From Parapristionchus giblindavisi (taxonomy: Eukaryota > Nematoda > Chromadorea > Rhabditida > Diplogasteridae): a DNA stretch of 64,000 bases. The stretch is taken from the NCBI GenBank assembly GCA_943737045.1, contig CALSFV010000480.1, positions 1 to 64,000 on the forward strand. The letters run 5' to 3'. Below, in pieces: positions 1 to 13,169 of this stretch; the stretch's first letter is position 1, and each line of letters starts with the position of its first letter. The translations under genes were made by a program, and so were the position numbers. A model generated the notes under the pieces. That model saw only the letters and a program-made list of their open reading frames with translations. It was not told the DNA's origin and made no database searches.

Positions 1-218
1 AGAGTTTGTATGTTGAGCGGTCGTTCTTGCTTTGAAAGTCATGAGAACGCTGTGAAATAGAATTGAAACTCTTTTTACAAAGGACGACAAATATTTTTAC
101 TAAAAATCAGGCCATCAAAAGTGGACAAAATTGTAAATTTCGAAATTTCTGTATTTCTTTTCGAGGAATTTGCTTCTAGTATAGTTGATTATACAACACA
201 ACAGTGTATGTGCATGAT

Positions 219-532
219 GGGAGAGGGAGAGGGAGAGGGAGAGGAAGAGAGAGGAGAGGGAGAGGGAGAGGAAGAGAGAGGGAGAGGGAGAGTGAGAGGA
301 AGAGAGAGGGAGAGGGAGAGGGAGAGGAAGAGAGAGGGAGAGGGAGAGGGAGAGGAAGAGAGAGGGAGAGGGAGAGTGAGAGGAAGAGAGAGGGAGAGGG
401 AGAGGGAGAGGGAGAGGAAGAGAGAGGGAGAGGGAGAGGGAGAGGAAGAGAGAGGGAGAGGAAGAGAGAGGGAGAGGGAGAGGGAGAGGAAGAGAGAGGG
501 AGAGGGAGAGGGAGAGGAAGAGAGAGGGAGGG
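219..532. repeat. GGGAGA/GAAGAGA purine array
   Basis: About 310 bp of nearly pure G/A made of GGGAGA and GGAAGAGAGA units in imperfect higher-order order, with rare T interruptions (GTGAGAG). The long open frames across it on both strands are artefacts of base composition. Similar arrays occur near the right end of the window (60377-62425). Confidence 0.95.
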
Positions 533-989
533 CGTACGTACGCAAGGATCGGGATGATTGGCAACGGAAATTCGACGTGAAATATGAGAAAACATGAAAC
601 TGTGGTCGCAACTGGAGATGTTTAGGACGCTCCCATTAGCAAGACGATAGCCGATATGATATATCATAGATATTCTAGCTGGCCGTAGCACACTGAGCAT
701 CCCTATGCACGCAGAAATCAGAGATCGATTACGGTTCACTATTGATTTGCTGAATGACTGGGAATAATTCGCTTGGGGTACCTTATCTTATCTTAGCTAT
801 AGGGATTTTTTTTCAGTGTGGTTCTGCTGTCTAGCCAATAATTATTGATAATCAATCGATTGATTAGTGATGCTGCATACTCCGATGGAGTACTGTATGT
901 GATGGTGAGAGTTATCGATTGATAGAATTATTGATCGACTCATGGATACTGTAAGGTGATTTAAGCGAATCAGGATGGGAGTAACGGCA

Positions 990-990
<1 letters not shown>

Positions 991-1044
<54 letters not shown>
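991..1044. repeat. (CT)n microsatellite
   Basis: A dinucleotide CT run of about 54 bp with one TTT interruption. Confidence 0.95.
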
Positions 1045-1047
<3 letters not shown>

Positions 1048-1383
1048 GATAAATAAAAATTCATTCATTCATTTAAATACATTTATCAAGAGTAGACTCT
1101 GATGTGCATAGTGAAAAAAGCTCTTCTTACTTCCTACAGTCAACTTATATTATTTTTATTTTTTTTTATAAAAAAAGTAATATATTTTTATATATAATGA
1201 ATGAAATAAACCGTAGCAACATCAAAAATAAAATATAAATCTGACACAAAATAACCCATCTTGGTCTACAGTATGCCGGTGGGCTAATTCACGGTCTTTC
1301 GAATCTCCGGACACTTGTCCCAAAAAATCTTGTAATATTAAGTTTAATTACGTTTTTGGATTATTCTTTTTGTTGTTTAGAAC

Positions 1384-3990
1384 ATGGCATCGAAGGCTGC
1401 TGCTCGTGTGCGCAAGAAGGAAGTCGTCAAAGTTATCCATTCGGCTCTACTTCGAACTAATATCAAGTTTGTCTAATTTTACGTAATTCTTCGCTTTTTT
1501 TGCTCGATTCGTACCGCTATACTCTTTAGTTCTCTGCTTTTGGTATGGATGGAATTATTTTCATATGATTATACGCATGAGCCATCTTTATTGGTATACG
1601 AAATGATCATGTCAAATCAAATCAAATCATTTATTTTCCGGTATAAGAGAGAAAGGGATGGTATTGGGTTTTTTTGTCATGATGAAACTCCGTGAAGCTT
1701 CCTCGAGTTAATGAAAAACTTGCTCAGAGCTCAGATGGCTTCAGCTGCTCCTCCACTAGGACCTCAACTGGGTCAGAGAGGCATCAATGTAGCCAATTTC
1801 TGCAAGGAGTTCAACAAGGAAACTGGACACATCAAGCCAGGTTCGTGACCGGATTGTAGTTCAACATGGAATATAGGAAAGACTATCTGGGTTGATCGAG
1901 ACACTGCTGTAGCGCGGCAACCTCTGCATCCACCACACCAAAACGAAATCACGGCGGTTCAATGAAGAGAAATCCCTACATTTAACTTTGGCTTGAAGGC
2001 TCTTGCATTACGAAAAATCGGCAAAGTTGATTTGCACTGGGCGGGATTCGAACCTACGAGGTTCGGATCGCAAACAAAAGCTCTATCCACTAAGCCATCT
2101 CGGCATGTCTCGCGAATGGTAAAACTCGATGATAGGTCTAGTCAGAAGCGAGCGCCCAGATATACCGTAATCAACTATCGCGCTGGGAGAACCTAGATGT
2201 TTTACTGCTCATCATTACTCAGTTTGCGATACTTTCTTTCTCAGGCAAGAGCTTCTTAGTTATTATCATTGAGCCGCCGTGGAAATCGCTTAAAAATCCG
2301 TTTTCAAATTTTGAATCCTTATTGAAAATCAGGGACTTTCCTGGAGAACAATGAATAACAATAACGTTTGTCCTGGTTACTATATTTCTGATTCGCCTTG
2401 AAACCCATTTTCTGATTTGCGAGCATCTAAATGTTTTTGGTTCTGTTCCTAGCCTAATTCGTTCTCAGATACTCTCACCTATTTATGGAGGAATATAAAT
2501 AATTTTACTTATATTTATATTTAAAGGAGTCCCTCTTCCCACTCGAATTCACGTCAAACCGGATCGATCGTATGAGCTGGAGATCTGCACTCCCACCTCG
2601 TCGTGGTTACTGAAACAAGCGGCGGGAATTCGAAGAGGAAAGCAGTCTGCCGGTACGCTAACTGTAACTCGTACTACTACTATTTACTAATAATAATAAT
2701 AATAATAATATTCCATAATCTACTGTCTGCATATTATATGCAGAGGGGCCAAATCAGGGGAATCTTCTTCTCCACAAGACTTATCCTTTCGTATCTGAGA
2801 GAATTCATCTCCCTACAAAAAACCGTGAAAGTTAATTAAAATTGTGAAATAATCGACGAAAAGTTTACTGCACTTATTCGCGTTCGCGAATTCTACTTTT
2901 GAGTTCTCGTTTTCCGGTTTTTTTTAAGTTTGGAAACTTGCCGATTTCGAGTTTCCACTCTTTCTTAAGGAGCCTTGACAGACATCGTTAAACGTTGGAA
3001 AAGTGCATCCATTCTAATTAGAATCTCTTAAATCTGTCCCCAGTCGATAATCTACTAGAGTGTGTGGTCAGAGCGGATTATTATTATTATTATTAACTTT
3101 ACGTGGGTTTCAGAATCAAATATGACAATAAATACAGAATGAATATATTATGGACACATTGAATACAATTCCACAACGAGGCTCCTTTTAATTTCAGGCG
3201 AAATCGCTGGCAAATTGTCCGTCAAGCACATCTACGAGATCGCTCTTGTGAAGCAGCGAGACAAGGCTCTTGTTGGAGTGCCTCTTGAGGTTTCTACATT
3301 TATTTATTTATTTATTTATATGCTATCAATTGTATGCATCCATAAACAAGTTACTGGTCAAGTTATATAGGTTTCTGTATTTATTTGGATATGAACAATA
3401 TAATGAAGATATTAAGGATGAATATATTTGATTTAAAACCTATACTTGAACGTTGACAAACGGTTTATCGACAGACGTGCCGTCACAAGCGTCTATATTT
3501 GACAAACGACTTCCGCCTACGCTTGTGACATCACTTTTGCCGACAAACCGTTCGTCTACGTTCATGCCTATGGCCTCGATGAAATAAAGAAATAATATTG
3601 ATTAATTTCTAGGACATTTGCCGTAATCTGGTCAAGCAGTGCCGAACTCTGGGAATCCAGGTTTGTTATATTGCAGCAATAATAGTAATTTGTATTTATC
3701 GATTGATCGATCAAATATTGATTATATCGTTGCAGGTTCAAAACGAGGATCTCAATCCTGAGGAATTGGAAGTTTTCTTGAATGAACGAAGAGAGGTAAA
3801 TAATTAAAATTTAAATTTAAAAAAATATTTATGAAATTGATATTTAACTATAGTCATTTTTTTCCATTATTGTTCTTAAAAAGAGGGGCTAATTTCTCAA
3901 TTACTCAAAAATGGATAATTACAGACTGTGGCTGCTCAACTGCAAGCACTGGCGGACAAGAAGGCAGCTAAGATGTTGAGAACCGCTTGA
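1384..3990 (+). CDS. mrpl-11: Mitochondrial ribosomal protein L11 (uL11m)
   Basis: Seven exons: 1384-1466, 1728-1840, 2527-2652, 3198-3289, 3613-3660, 3736-3795, 3925-3990. They join in phase to 195 aa, matching my recollection of the length of nematode MRPL-11. uL11m binds 23S-type rRNA at the GTPase-associated centre of the mitoribosome. The L11 hallmark [14 protein letters not shown] is in exon 2, in the N-terminal domain, followed by NFCKEFN. Exon 3 carries [14 protein letters not shown] and the C-terminal RNA-binding domain follows. The start is the first ATG, preceded by the 3' splice site TTGTTTAG, so trans-splicing is likely. Intron 2 (686 bp) contains an antisense tRNA-like sequence and intron 3 contains a dispersed repeat. 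The stop codon is followed at once by tandem GATCTTT. The gene lies 464 bp upstream of the RMND1 homologue on the same strand. Confidence 0.97.
2032..2104 (-). repeat. tRNA-like sequence (tRNA pseudogene or SINE head)
   Basis: On the minus strand this has a consensus A box (TGGCTTAGTGG) and a perfect B box (GGTTCGAATCC) at tRNA spacing. The acceptor ends do not pair and the anticodon stem is poor. It lies antisense in mrpl-11 intron 2. It is best read as a decayed tRNA or the tRNA-derived head of a SINE, not as a working tRNA. Confidence 0.6.
2719..2862. repeat. Dispersed repeat G, copy 1
   Basis: It begins at the short palindrome GCATATTATATGC, continues with GGGGCCAAATCAGGGG, then a stretch with TCCACAAGA and GAGAGAATTCATCTCC, and ends near CGACGAAAA. 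Related copies are at 5470, 17797 and 43803. This copy is inside mrpl-11 intron 3. Confidence 0.7.
3446..3572. repeat. MITE-like repeat F, copy 1
   Basis: An inverted-repeat element with ends of the form TTGAACGTTGACAAACGG and its reverse complement. The centre contains GTCACAAGCG and GCTTGTGACATCAC. Related copies are at 43372, 60722 and 63023. It lies in mrpl-11 intron 4. Confidence 0.7.
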
Positions 3991-4454
3991 TCTTTGATCT
4001 TTGATCTCTTAGAATATCGTAGTCATTATAGTATATCTTCTGTTTGTTTTCGTCCTTTGTTTCCTGTTGTACAGTCCTATTCTGCATAAATTTATCGATT
4101 TTCTTCTGAAATTCTGTTCTGTCTTATTGTCATATATTCCGTTCAGTCGGTTGAGATACCTCTGGATCGCGTGATCGATTTCTATCGCTTATTGATTATC
4201 GATTGATATTGATGGATTTCGACTTTCGATCGTTTTTTTATTTTATTTTCTATCAATCACTTCTTCCGATATCTGCATCACCCCATCACGAATACCTAGA
4301 CAATATGCATATGAAATGTCTGGTAATCATTTGAAATTAACGACAAGAAATTGCTTTACGATAAGAATGATGTCCGACGATGACGTCATCAGAATAAGCG
4401 CTATCTTCTCTATCACTTCTTATGAATTCTATCGTTCAACGCTATCATTGGCAG
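3991..4454. other. mrpl-11 to RMND1 intergenic gap
   Basis: This 464-bp gap between stop and next ATG starts with tandem GATCTTT and ends in the 3' splice site ATTGGCAG directly before the RMND1 ATG. No other gene was seen. The short spacing on the same strand and the acceptor at the downstream ATG fit an operon-style arrangement; no SL2-type signal could be proven by eye. Confidence 0.6.
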
Positions 4455-5307
4455 ATGTATCGTCGAGTGGCATCGGCGTTATTGCGTCGCCACGTGACGT
4501 CATCGTCGATGGGTTCGTCAGAAGAGACGGCCGTGTCGTTCGTATTACGGAACAGCGGAGGACTACGCTTGCACGGACCGAGTACCAGTGTAATACTTTA
4601 GTAATTCAGTCTTTTTAGTGATTCATCTGCGCAACAAAACAAGAAATAGCGATTATATATGCAGATAATTTCAAATGTTGTCACATCTTTATTGGATGTA
4701 TGATAAATAAATAAATAATGATTCGATGGGTACTCGTACTCCGTTACTGGAGGAGTGTAAAGAGTCGAGAATTATGATAGATTTAGAGAGCTTTAGAGAG
4801 AAACTCATTTAAAAAGGGCATGGTAGTAACGCCTAACTTCATGCAGTAAGTCAGCATATCTGACTGTTGGTATCATGTTTCTGAACTGCTACATTTTGGG
4901 CAACCCACGTATGGCGTGATTTCGAACAGCTGGTGAAATTTAAACATGTGGTGCGATGGAGAGATTTCGAAAAAAGGAGTGTTGAATGATTCTTTTTAGT
5001 GGTGCTCAATTGAATAAAGCGCTCGAATAAGTTGGATTAAACATGATAGAGATGGGCACTGTATCCATGATAATCGTGACGAATCTATATCATGGTGCAC
5101 TGTAATTTACGGTACTGTAGGTGGTGATGTACTGTAGCTTACGGTACCTGTACTGTGCACTAATAATATTTGTAGATCAATATGATCTAGCATTGATTAT
5201 GTACGTTCTTCAGTCCTCCCATCCTCTCCTCTCATCGCTCTCATCCATTCGCCATCTACACTCGACCACCGCGTTGCAGGCAGGCACACGAGTGAGTCGA
5301 TCATTTC

Positions 5308-5354
<47 letters not shown>

Positions 5355-7220
5355 TTTATCTACGCCCGAGGCGCGATAGTAATTCAAACATTATTAAATT
5401 GTTTGATTTATTTTGATAAATCAATCAAAAAATCGATTTATTCATAATTCAATTCAATTATTTATCTTATCAGCACATTAAATGCAGAAGGGGCCAAAAC
5501 AGGGGGAATCTTCTTATCCACAAGATTTATCCTTTCGCTTCTGAGAGAATTCATCTCCATTCAAGAAAACGTCAGCATATGAAACTTGATTAGAGTAGTC
5601 AAATAACCCACGAAAACTTGACGTTGCTCGTCCAATCGGCCTGCTTGACAATACGGATATACCGCTCCTGACTTTCCAAAGTCTACTAGGAGGGGACTCA
5701 ACTGTTGATCCTCTTCTCTTGATGGAATAGGCGAATGTAGTTGAGAGAGAATAGTCCAACCGACCGAACCGCAGAGAGAAAAGGCAGAAGCATACGTGGG
5801 CTCCACTGCCGCTAGCGGCAATACACCCCCGATTTTTTGCATCCGACCCCCCGATTTCCAAAAAAATCAATCAAAATGACGTATAAAAGCTCCATTTTTT
5901 GCTTCCTACCCCCCGATTTTTGCGTCCGACCCCCCGAATTTCATTTCCAGCGGCAATGTCCGCCCACGTATGGGCAGAAGAATGTAAATTGTAAAATGTA
6001 GAAGAAGAATTTATTCATATCAAGTGAAATACTCAATGAAGCGAGGGATTTGATAAATACAAATAAATGATACCTTATCATACTAAATATTTACTTAATA
6101 CCTTAATTTTGATCATAAGTAAATTTGAAATGCTCTTGCGAAGACTATAGCTCGTTGCTTTACTTTAGACAAGCCATATTATTGTGGTATTCGCTTGATT
6201 CACTTTCAGCTTTGAAAATCATTTATTGGTTAAAAAATCAATCGATAATTGGCGAAAAATCAATCAATCAATAATTGTCTCAGGAGAAGTTCGAGCAGTT
6301 GATGGAGGACGAGGCGAGACGACGACGGCCAGCAGCCCTCTCTGCTGCGACCAGCAGAAAGAGGAGATCGGTCACGGCGAGCATTCCACAGGCGAGTTTA
6401 TAAGGATGGTGGAACACTGATCCACCTGGTTTAGAACTTTTGTTTTTATGAAAAGTTGGGCCATCTAGTTTAACGGTCATTCACGGTTCGGGTATTCAGC
6501 CCATCCATAGGTCGAAAAGTATGTTACAAAGTACCAAGCCTGACTGGTTTTTTAACCAAAATTTCACAAAAAACAAAAACCTGACCGGAATTTTAGCCAA
6601 AATTTCACAATAATCGAAAAACCTTACCGGATTTCGAGCGAAATTTGTCAAAAATCGAAAAACCTGACCGGATTTTGACAAACGATAACCTAGCTATTCG
6701 ACCCATGCGCCCATCAACAGTGTCAAAATTACATATAAATGACAAACATTCTCTTCATAAACTATGGCTTAACCAAAGCACAGAGGCTAACATACTACAC
6801 ACATTATGTAGATAACACAGTATTTATTTTATTTATTTATTAAATAAATAAACAACACAGTATTCCATCTTTAATCTTGTCTGTTTTGATGTTTTTGATC
6901 TACTGTGTATTGTTCCTCTTGTGGTATCTTGATACAGGGTATGAAGCGTGAATGTTCCTGGAATGATTCTCTGTTAAATTCGTTTAAAAAAGATATATTT
7001 AATGTGTATTTAGTATGTATACTAAATAAATAATAATAATAAATATAGTATAATAGTAGATAAATATAATATAATAGTAAATAAATAAGTGCTTGCAGCC
7101 GCGCCATCCTCAAGTGATCTCGATAGCGATCGCGGAGTCGCTCAATCTCTACGATATCCAGACGGATCGACAGGTGCTCAATCTGTACACGGCCACCTTC
7201 ATTGATGATGGTGAGAGCGG

Positions 7221-7260
<40 letters not shown>

Positions 7261-7681
7261 TTTATACGTTTATTATTAGTGAATCAGGTTAATTGACGAT
7301 TAACCTGTGATAACTGCAAAGAACAGGAGTGCCAACAATGATCTCTTTGTCTGGGTCGTGCTTTTCGAACCGTCTTTCAAAGTTGCGAGAGAGCACCCGT
7401 CAAATCAATGTTTCACTTGAGAGATGATTATTCGTCCATGCTTTTTCAACTGTTCGAAGATCCACATCGTGAAATCTCTAAAATAAATATAAACAGTGGA
7501 TAAGGGGGTTGGGTTTTAAAAGAATTTTGGCACCTCTGAATACGAATACGAATCGTGTACTTCACGGGCCCCTAATATATCAAAATGATGCAAGAATACT
7601 TTGTCCGGTGCCATTTGGAGATGTTTCGTCATTTATCGGACCCCGGAACCTATACCCCATCGTTTATCCACCGAATTTGGA

Positions 7682-7727
<46 letters not shown>

Positions 7728-10700
7728 GACTACTATCAACCTTCAGAATCCGATCATGCCATTCATCTGGTGAAACGACCCGAGTATTCGATCGATAAGT
7801 CGGTCATCTCCGAAGTGTTCGTCTTCGATGACGGCGTCGTCGTCTTCTGGAACGTCGACCCGACTACGGTATGTCGAGGGGTTACGGTAGTGAGTGAGAC
7901 TTCGGTATGTCGAGGGATTACGGTAGTGTGAGTGCGACTACGGTATGTCGAGGGGTTACGGTAGTGTGTGTGGGTGCTTGGGTTGCTGTATGTATGGCAT
8001 TACCATGGTTTTGGTATAGGGTAGGTTGCGGTTGTGCTGCTGAACAAGGCGCTAAATTAAAAATGACGCTTGGCACCTGTTGTTTTGTGTTTTGGTCGTG
8101 AGCTGAAAGGAGTTGGGTTTGATTGGGCACGATTGCTATTGGTTTAACGATATCTTATGTCGTGTTAAAAAGTCGCGAAAGCTCATTTGATAAAGTCACT
8201 CGCCGCGAGTGACTTTATCAAATGAGCTTACTCTACTTTTCTTTTCGCAGCAAGAGCGTCATCACAGGCATACATTGCCATACCCTCGCAGTGTGAGGAT
8301 TGACCCACTATATAAGGGACATTTTAGGCCACTTGATAAAAAAGGAAGCTAAAAATGACGATTTTTTAAGCGAAAATAACGAATTTTATGTATGAACCCA
8401 CCCTATTTCGAGAATTGGCCCACTATATAAAAATAGACGGCGAGGGTACCGAAAATGTATGATCACAGGCCCAGAAGTGATCTCCCTCAGGAGTTGATGT
8501 GCCTTGAATAAATATCGGGTTGTAGCTTTACCTTTTCTCATATCATCGTCTATTTATTTGCAGCGCGCCCAACTCCTGCGCGACCTCGAGCGTCACGCGG
8601 ACGGCGCGTACGAGAGTGTCACCGCCCACTCTGAACTCGATTCCATCGGATTCGCCATTGCGGAACATGAGTGAGTGATTTTAGAAAATATTTAAATTAA
8701 ATAATTTAATAAAAAACTATTTATTATTAGGTCGGCGCATTGTGTAATCTCTTTTTTTTAAATTTAAAATATCAAAAACAGCTTTTCCTCGACTGTTCTT
8801 GTGGATTAGCATAAATGCTAGGCTACGACCAAGGTAGCAAGTCTGATTGATACAATTCCTTTGGAAAAATGATATGTGATTACTGTTGACGTAATTAATA
8901 ATAATTAGACGATTTATGCACTTATTCATATGTCAGAAAACAAAAATAAGTACAAGCAAGATGAATGAACAATAGTGAAATCGTTATTTTGCTTATTTAT
9001 TATTAGCAAAATATTGCAAAGAACGATGGTGAAAGAAGCGAATGGGGAACCGAGATGAAAGACAATCATAATCGATAAATGGGAGGTGGTGAGATTATTG
9101 ATTGACTGTTTGGTAGGACCCCATGGTCACAAGCATTCTGCCGTAATGAAGAAATCTGTTCAAAGGAAGCATGGCTTGGGCAGACTGGTGTGACGAAAAC
9201 ATGTGATAAATAAATAAATAAAATAGATACAAGCACAATTAGAGATCAACCGAAGATATGATCAGGACTGGGGAAGGAACATGCCAGTGGGAGGCATACC
9301 AGTGACTGTATGACAGCGTTCAGAAAGATTAGCACTTGCGAATCAGGAGATGGGGAGGCATGAATTGGCTCAAGTCCAAGTCGTCAGAATCGTCCTGGAA
9401 TGACAATAATTGTTATTGAGCGTTCGTGTTATTGATTAAATCATTTATGCTAATATTTACCTCAAAATCGATCGGCGCATTAGGCTTGGGTTTGAAAAGG
9501 ATTTCCTCTAGAGCCTTATTATGTGCACCGATCTCCCTACAAGTAGATTATTGATTTTTTTGATTTTTTGACAACTATGGATTATTGATTGTCCAAACAG
9601 TAAAATGCTCACTCCTTGCATGGCGCATCGAATACAGGTTGAGGCAGATTCCAGCAGGCTTTCTCTCCCGAAATTTCTACCTGAATTGAGAAAAAAAATT
9701 GAATAAATATTAAGTATAACTGTTTCCTCACCCGATTCTCGGCTTTTCTGCGGATCTTTGAGCGCATACGAGCCTCTCTGAGGGAAGGAGGAGGCGCCCT
9801 TCGCTTTCTTTCCACCGACAGAACTCGAGATGCGTAGTTGAGCTCCACTGATTCCTGCATTTTCGAAAATAGTTTGTGTAAATTTAAAGATTTATTAAAG
9901 AATAACTTACGGTATCGACGGTGGACTTGGTCTGGAATAGACTGGCGAAGCGAGACATGGTAGGGAGTAGTAGTAGTAATTATGAGTATACAAAACAAGA
10001 GCAGAATGCAGTGGACAGTCACTGGTAAGCGATTGTCTTGTGAATGAATGTAATCCACCCTGACCCCGTCCCTTATATACCCCCTATTCCGCGCGTCTCA
10101 ACCCATATCCGCGGATTGCACCCACGCATCGCGCCCACGGGGTATTAGTGGGCGCACGGGAACGCGCGAGAGCGCGGCGCCTGTCCTTTTATTGTGCCGG
10201 ATGAGAGTGAGATGGATGATGGGATAGGTCAGGCAAATGGGATACCCATAGGTCGAAAAGTATGTTACAAAGTATCAAGCCTGACCGGATTTTGAGCAAA
10301 AATTTCACAAGAACCGAAAAACCTGACCGGATTTTGAAAACCGATAACCTAGCTATTCGACCTATGGGGATACCATAGTCAGGTTTATCGCCTGATCTAT
10401 GCTAGTATACTTCATGACGTGTGAAAATTAAATTATGATTGCTGATTTATTACCTGATAATTGGTGGACAACATGCATTTTTGTTTAGCTCGCATATTCA
10501 AAACTATAAGTTGACTCGTAATTGTGATAAACTTGTCCGAATATCTAAAATGTGTTATAAAGTGACCCGTTTTTTTTAATAAGCCGACCAATTTATAAGC
10601 TTACCCTACCCACTATGTGGGTGCTGGATAATGTGTGTTTATGATCATCTTAATTTTTTTTTTGGAGTTACACTATACCGCTGAGTCGCAGTGTTAACGC

Positions 10701-13124
10701 CTCCAATCTATTGGCTTAATAATAATAATAATTATTATTATTATTATTCTAGCGGCGTCTCCAAGCTGGACGGTGATCGCTTCATCCTCGACAGCCGACT
10801 GCACGCGGATCTGCGCCATCGCAGTCACGCCGGCGTTCTCGAACGATTCGCCTTCTCGCACGCCTTTGCTGCCTCAGGTTGGTGTGCGGTGTGGTGTGGT
10901 GTGCTATTTGGGAAACGTCGGCCGTACTAGCGCACCATATACCCTGCACACTTGATAAGTTTTGCTGTTGGGGTTGTAGAGGAATTGTATGAAATTATTG
11001 AGTAGGATGGCGCAGTCACTCTCTCTATGGGTTGGAGTGTTTTCCATGCTAATTATCTCATTCATATTACTTTTGATGGGAAATTAATAAATAGATATTG
11101 CGACTTTGAAACCAGATTACCATAGGCTGTATGCATCTACAGCGCCGAGCAACCGTTTATCAATGTTCATGCATACGGCGTCAGAGCAAATATAGTCTTT
11201 AATCTTGTCTTTAATCTTATCTTTAATCGTGTCTTTAATGAACAATGCTAATTTCGAAATCATTGAATCATTAATTCCTCTCACTATGATCACTTATTCT
11301 TATAAGGGAAGGGTACTTGGTCGTGTGTCTGAAAATCTAACAAAATGTACATAGTTGGAAAGAGGACAAAATTCTAAGACTTTTTGGTCTTTTCGTTTTG
11401 CCGCCTCGGACTTCCTAAGGACCGAAAATCGATTTTGAAAAAGAGCAATTCCATGAGTGAAATTTCAAGGGTCCAATGGTATAGATATCTGTTAGATACC
11501 TCATCACGCCCTTGCATTCCCTTCCCAAGCAACACGTGGCGCAGTAGGTAAGAGGCTCGTCTATGTAATTTTTGTGTGTTCGGTTTCAATGGTTCGATTC
11601 CTTTTACTGCAACTTTTTTTGCTCATTTTTATTTTTGATCAAACTCTTTTTTATTAACAATTTAACATCAAATGAACGAGCCAATACTTAACAACGGTGC
11701 ATATTGGGCCAGAAACATGAAAAGAAGAAGCTAACTCTGCAACGATGGTACAGCCTGGCTCGCCACAGGGGCAAGCGTAGATATTCCTTAACCGAACATG
11801 ACGCTCATGGGTGAATCCCAGGGAGGAGGGCGGGTGTCAATGAAGCCTCCCTTGAAGAAACCGTAAGCGATATACGGCTTGAAGGCGTTCTCCACATCCG
11901 ATGGGACGCGGTTGTAGATACATAGTAGTCCACACAAACGATCGATCAAAACAAAAATATAGTTTGATCAAAAATAAAATGAGCAAAAAAAGTTGCAGTG
12001 AAAGGAATCGAACCATTGAAACCGAACATACAAAAGTTTTATAGACGAGCCTCTTACCCACTACGCCACGTGTTGCTTGGGAAGGGAATGCAAGGGCGAG
12101 ATGAGGTATCTAATAGATATCTCTGCCATTGGACCCTTGAAATTTTACCCATGGAATTGGTCTTTTTCAAAATCGATTTTCGGTCCTTAGGAAGTCCGAG
12201 GCGGCGAAACGAAAAGACCAAAAAGTCTTAGAATTTTGTCCTCTTTCCAACCATCTACATTTTGTTAGATTTTCAGACACACGACCAAGTACCCTTCCCT
12301 TATTAGAGTAGTAGTGTTTTCGCGTTAAACCTAACCATTCCAATCGATTGATTTCAGTCAAATTGGGCGTCTGGGAGGCGCTGCTGAACACGCTCGCTGA
12401 ACCGCTAGCGGATACGACGAAACAGCTGAAAACAGGCATGTTTGATCTTTGATCTTTGTTGATTTTGATAATACTCTTTACGTGGTAACAGTGGAAGAAA
12501 ACAGGTGCAAAATCGAGTGAATATTTGAGTAAACATGCATTACTATGTCGCAACTGTGACAACATAAGACAATGGGGTGAAATTGGAGAGATTTTGATCT
12601 TGATCCTTGCCATCTTTTCATTGTCAGGTGTGATCCCATGGAAGCGACGTGAGGCTCTGAAGAAGTGCGGAGAGTTCGCGGAGTTGCGGTAATGCTTTGG
12701 GATATTATCGATTTGTTTCCCCTGATTCACTCGACCATATCATGTAGATGTAATGTTTGACTTACAGTACTCCCTCCTGATTCAGGCATTCCATCAATCA
12801 GAACTGCGCCCTGCTGAACAAGGACATCTACTGGGATCGCAGTCACCTCGAGGAGTTTTACAATCAGACCTCGCGCCATCTCACCATCCAGCGGCGATTA
12901 CTGTAGGTTTCCCGCCGAGATTCTAATTTGAATTGGCATTTTTGGCGGTAAATTCAAATCACGATGCATTTGCAGCATGCTGAACAGCCGACTGGACTAC
13001 TGTGAGGAGATTGTGAAAATGGTGGATGGAATGCTGGCAGTGAGACATGTAGGTTAATCTGTGTTTCATGATAAAGACTAATGGTTTTACTAAGCTATCG
13101 ATGCAATGCAATCGATATGCAAAT

Positions 13125-13169
<45 letters not shown>

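Larger units (their letters stand above)
1..1383. other. Upstream region of mrpl-11, no gene seen
   Basis: No exon-like open stretch was found apart from low-complexity frames. The region holds a purine array (219-532), a CT run (991-1044) and AT-rich DNA. It ends in a pyrimidine-rich 3' splice site, TTGTTTAG, three bases before the mrpl-11 ATG, so the mRNA leader probably begins with a spliced leader or with a spliced 5' UTR exon. Confidence 0.6.

Noticed and set aside
115..739. Long open frames on both strands across the GA array
   Set aside because: They consist of Arg/Glu/Gly or Leu/Ser/Pro repeats forced by the purine array; no splice-consistent or conserved sequence.
4316..4618. 100-codon open frame on the + strand
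   Set aside because: It is a shadow of RMND1 exon 1 in another frame. The exon frame that starts at 4455 gives the targeting peptide and joins the rest of the protein in phase.
5514..5870. Minus-strand open frames
   Set aside because: They overlap dispersed repeat G and a C/G-rich repeat in an RMND1 intron; no domain or splice support.
11525..11620. Functional tRNA gene in the left foldback arm
   Set aside because: A and B boxes are present but acceptor and anticodon stems do not form, and the same sequence exists inverted in the other arm.
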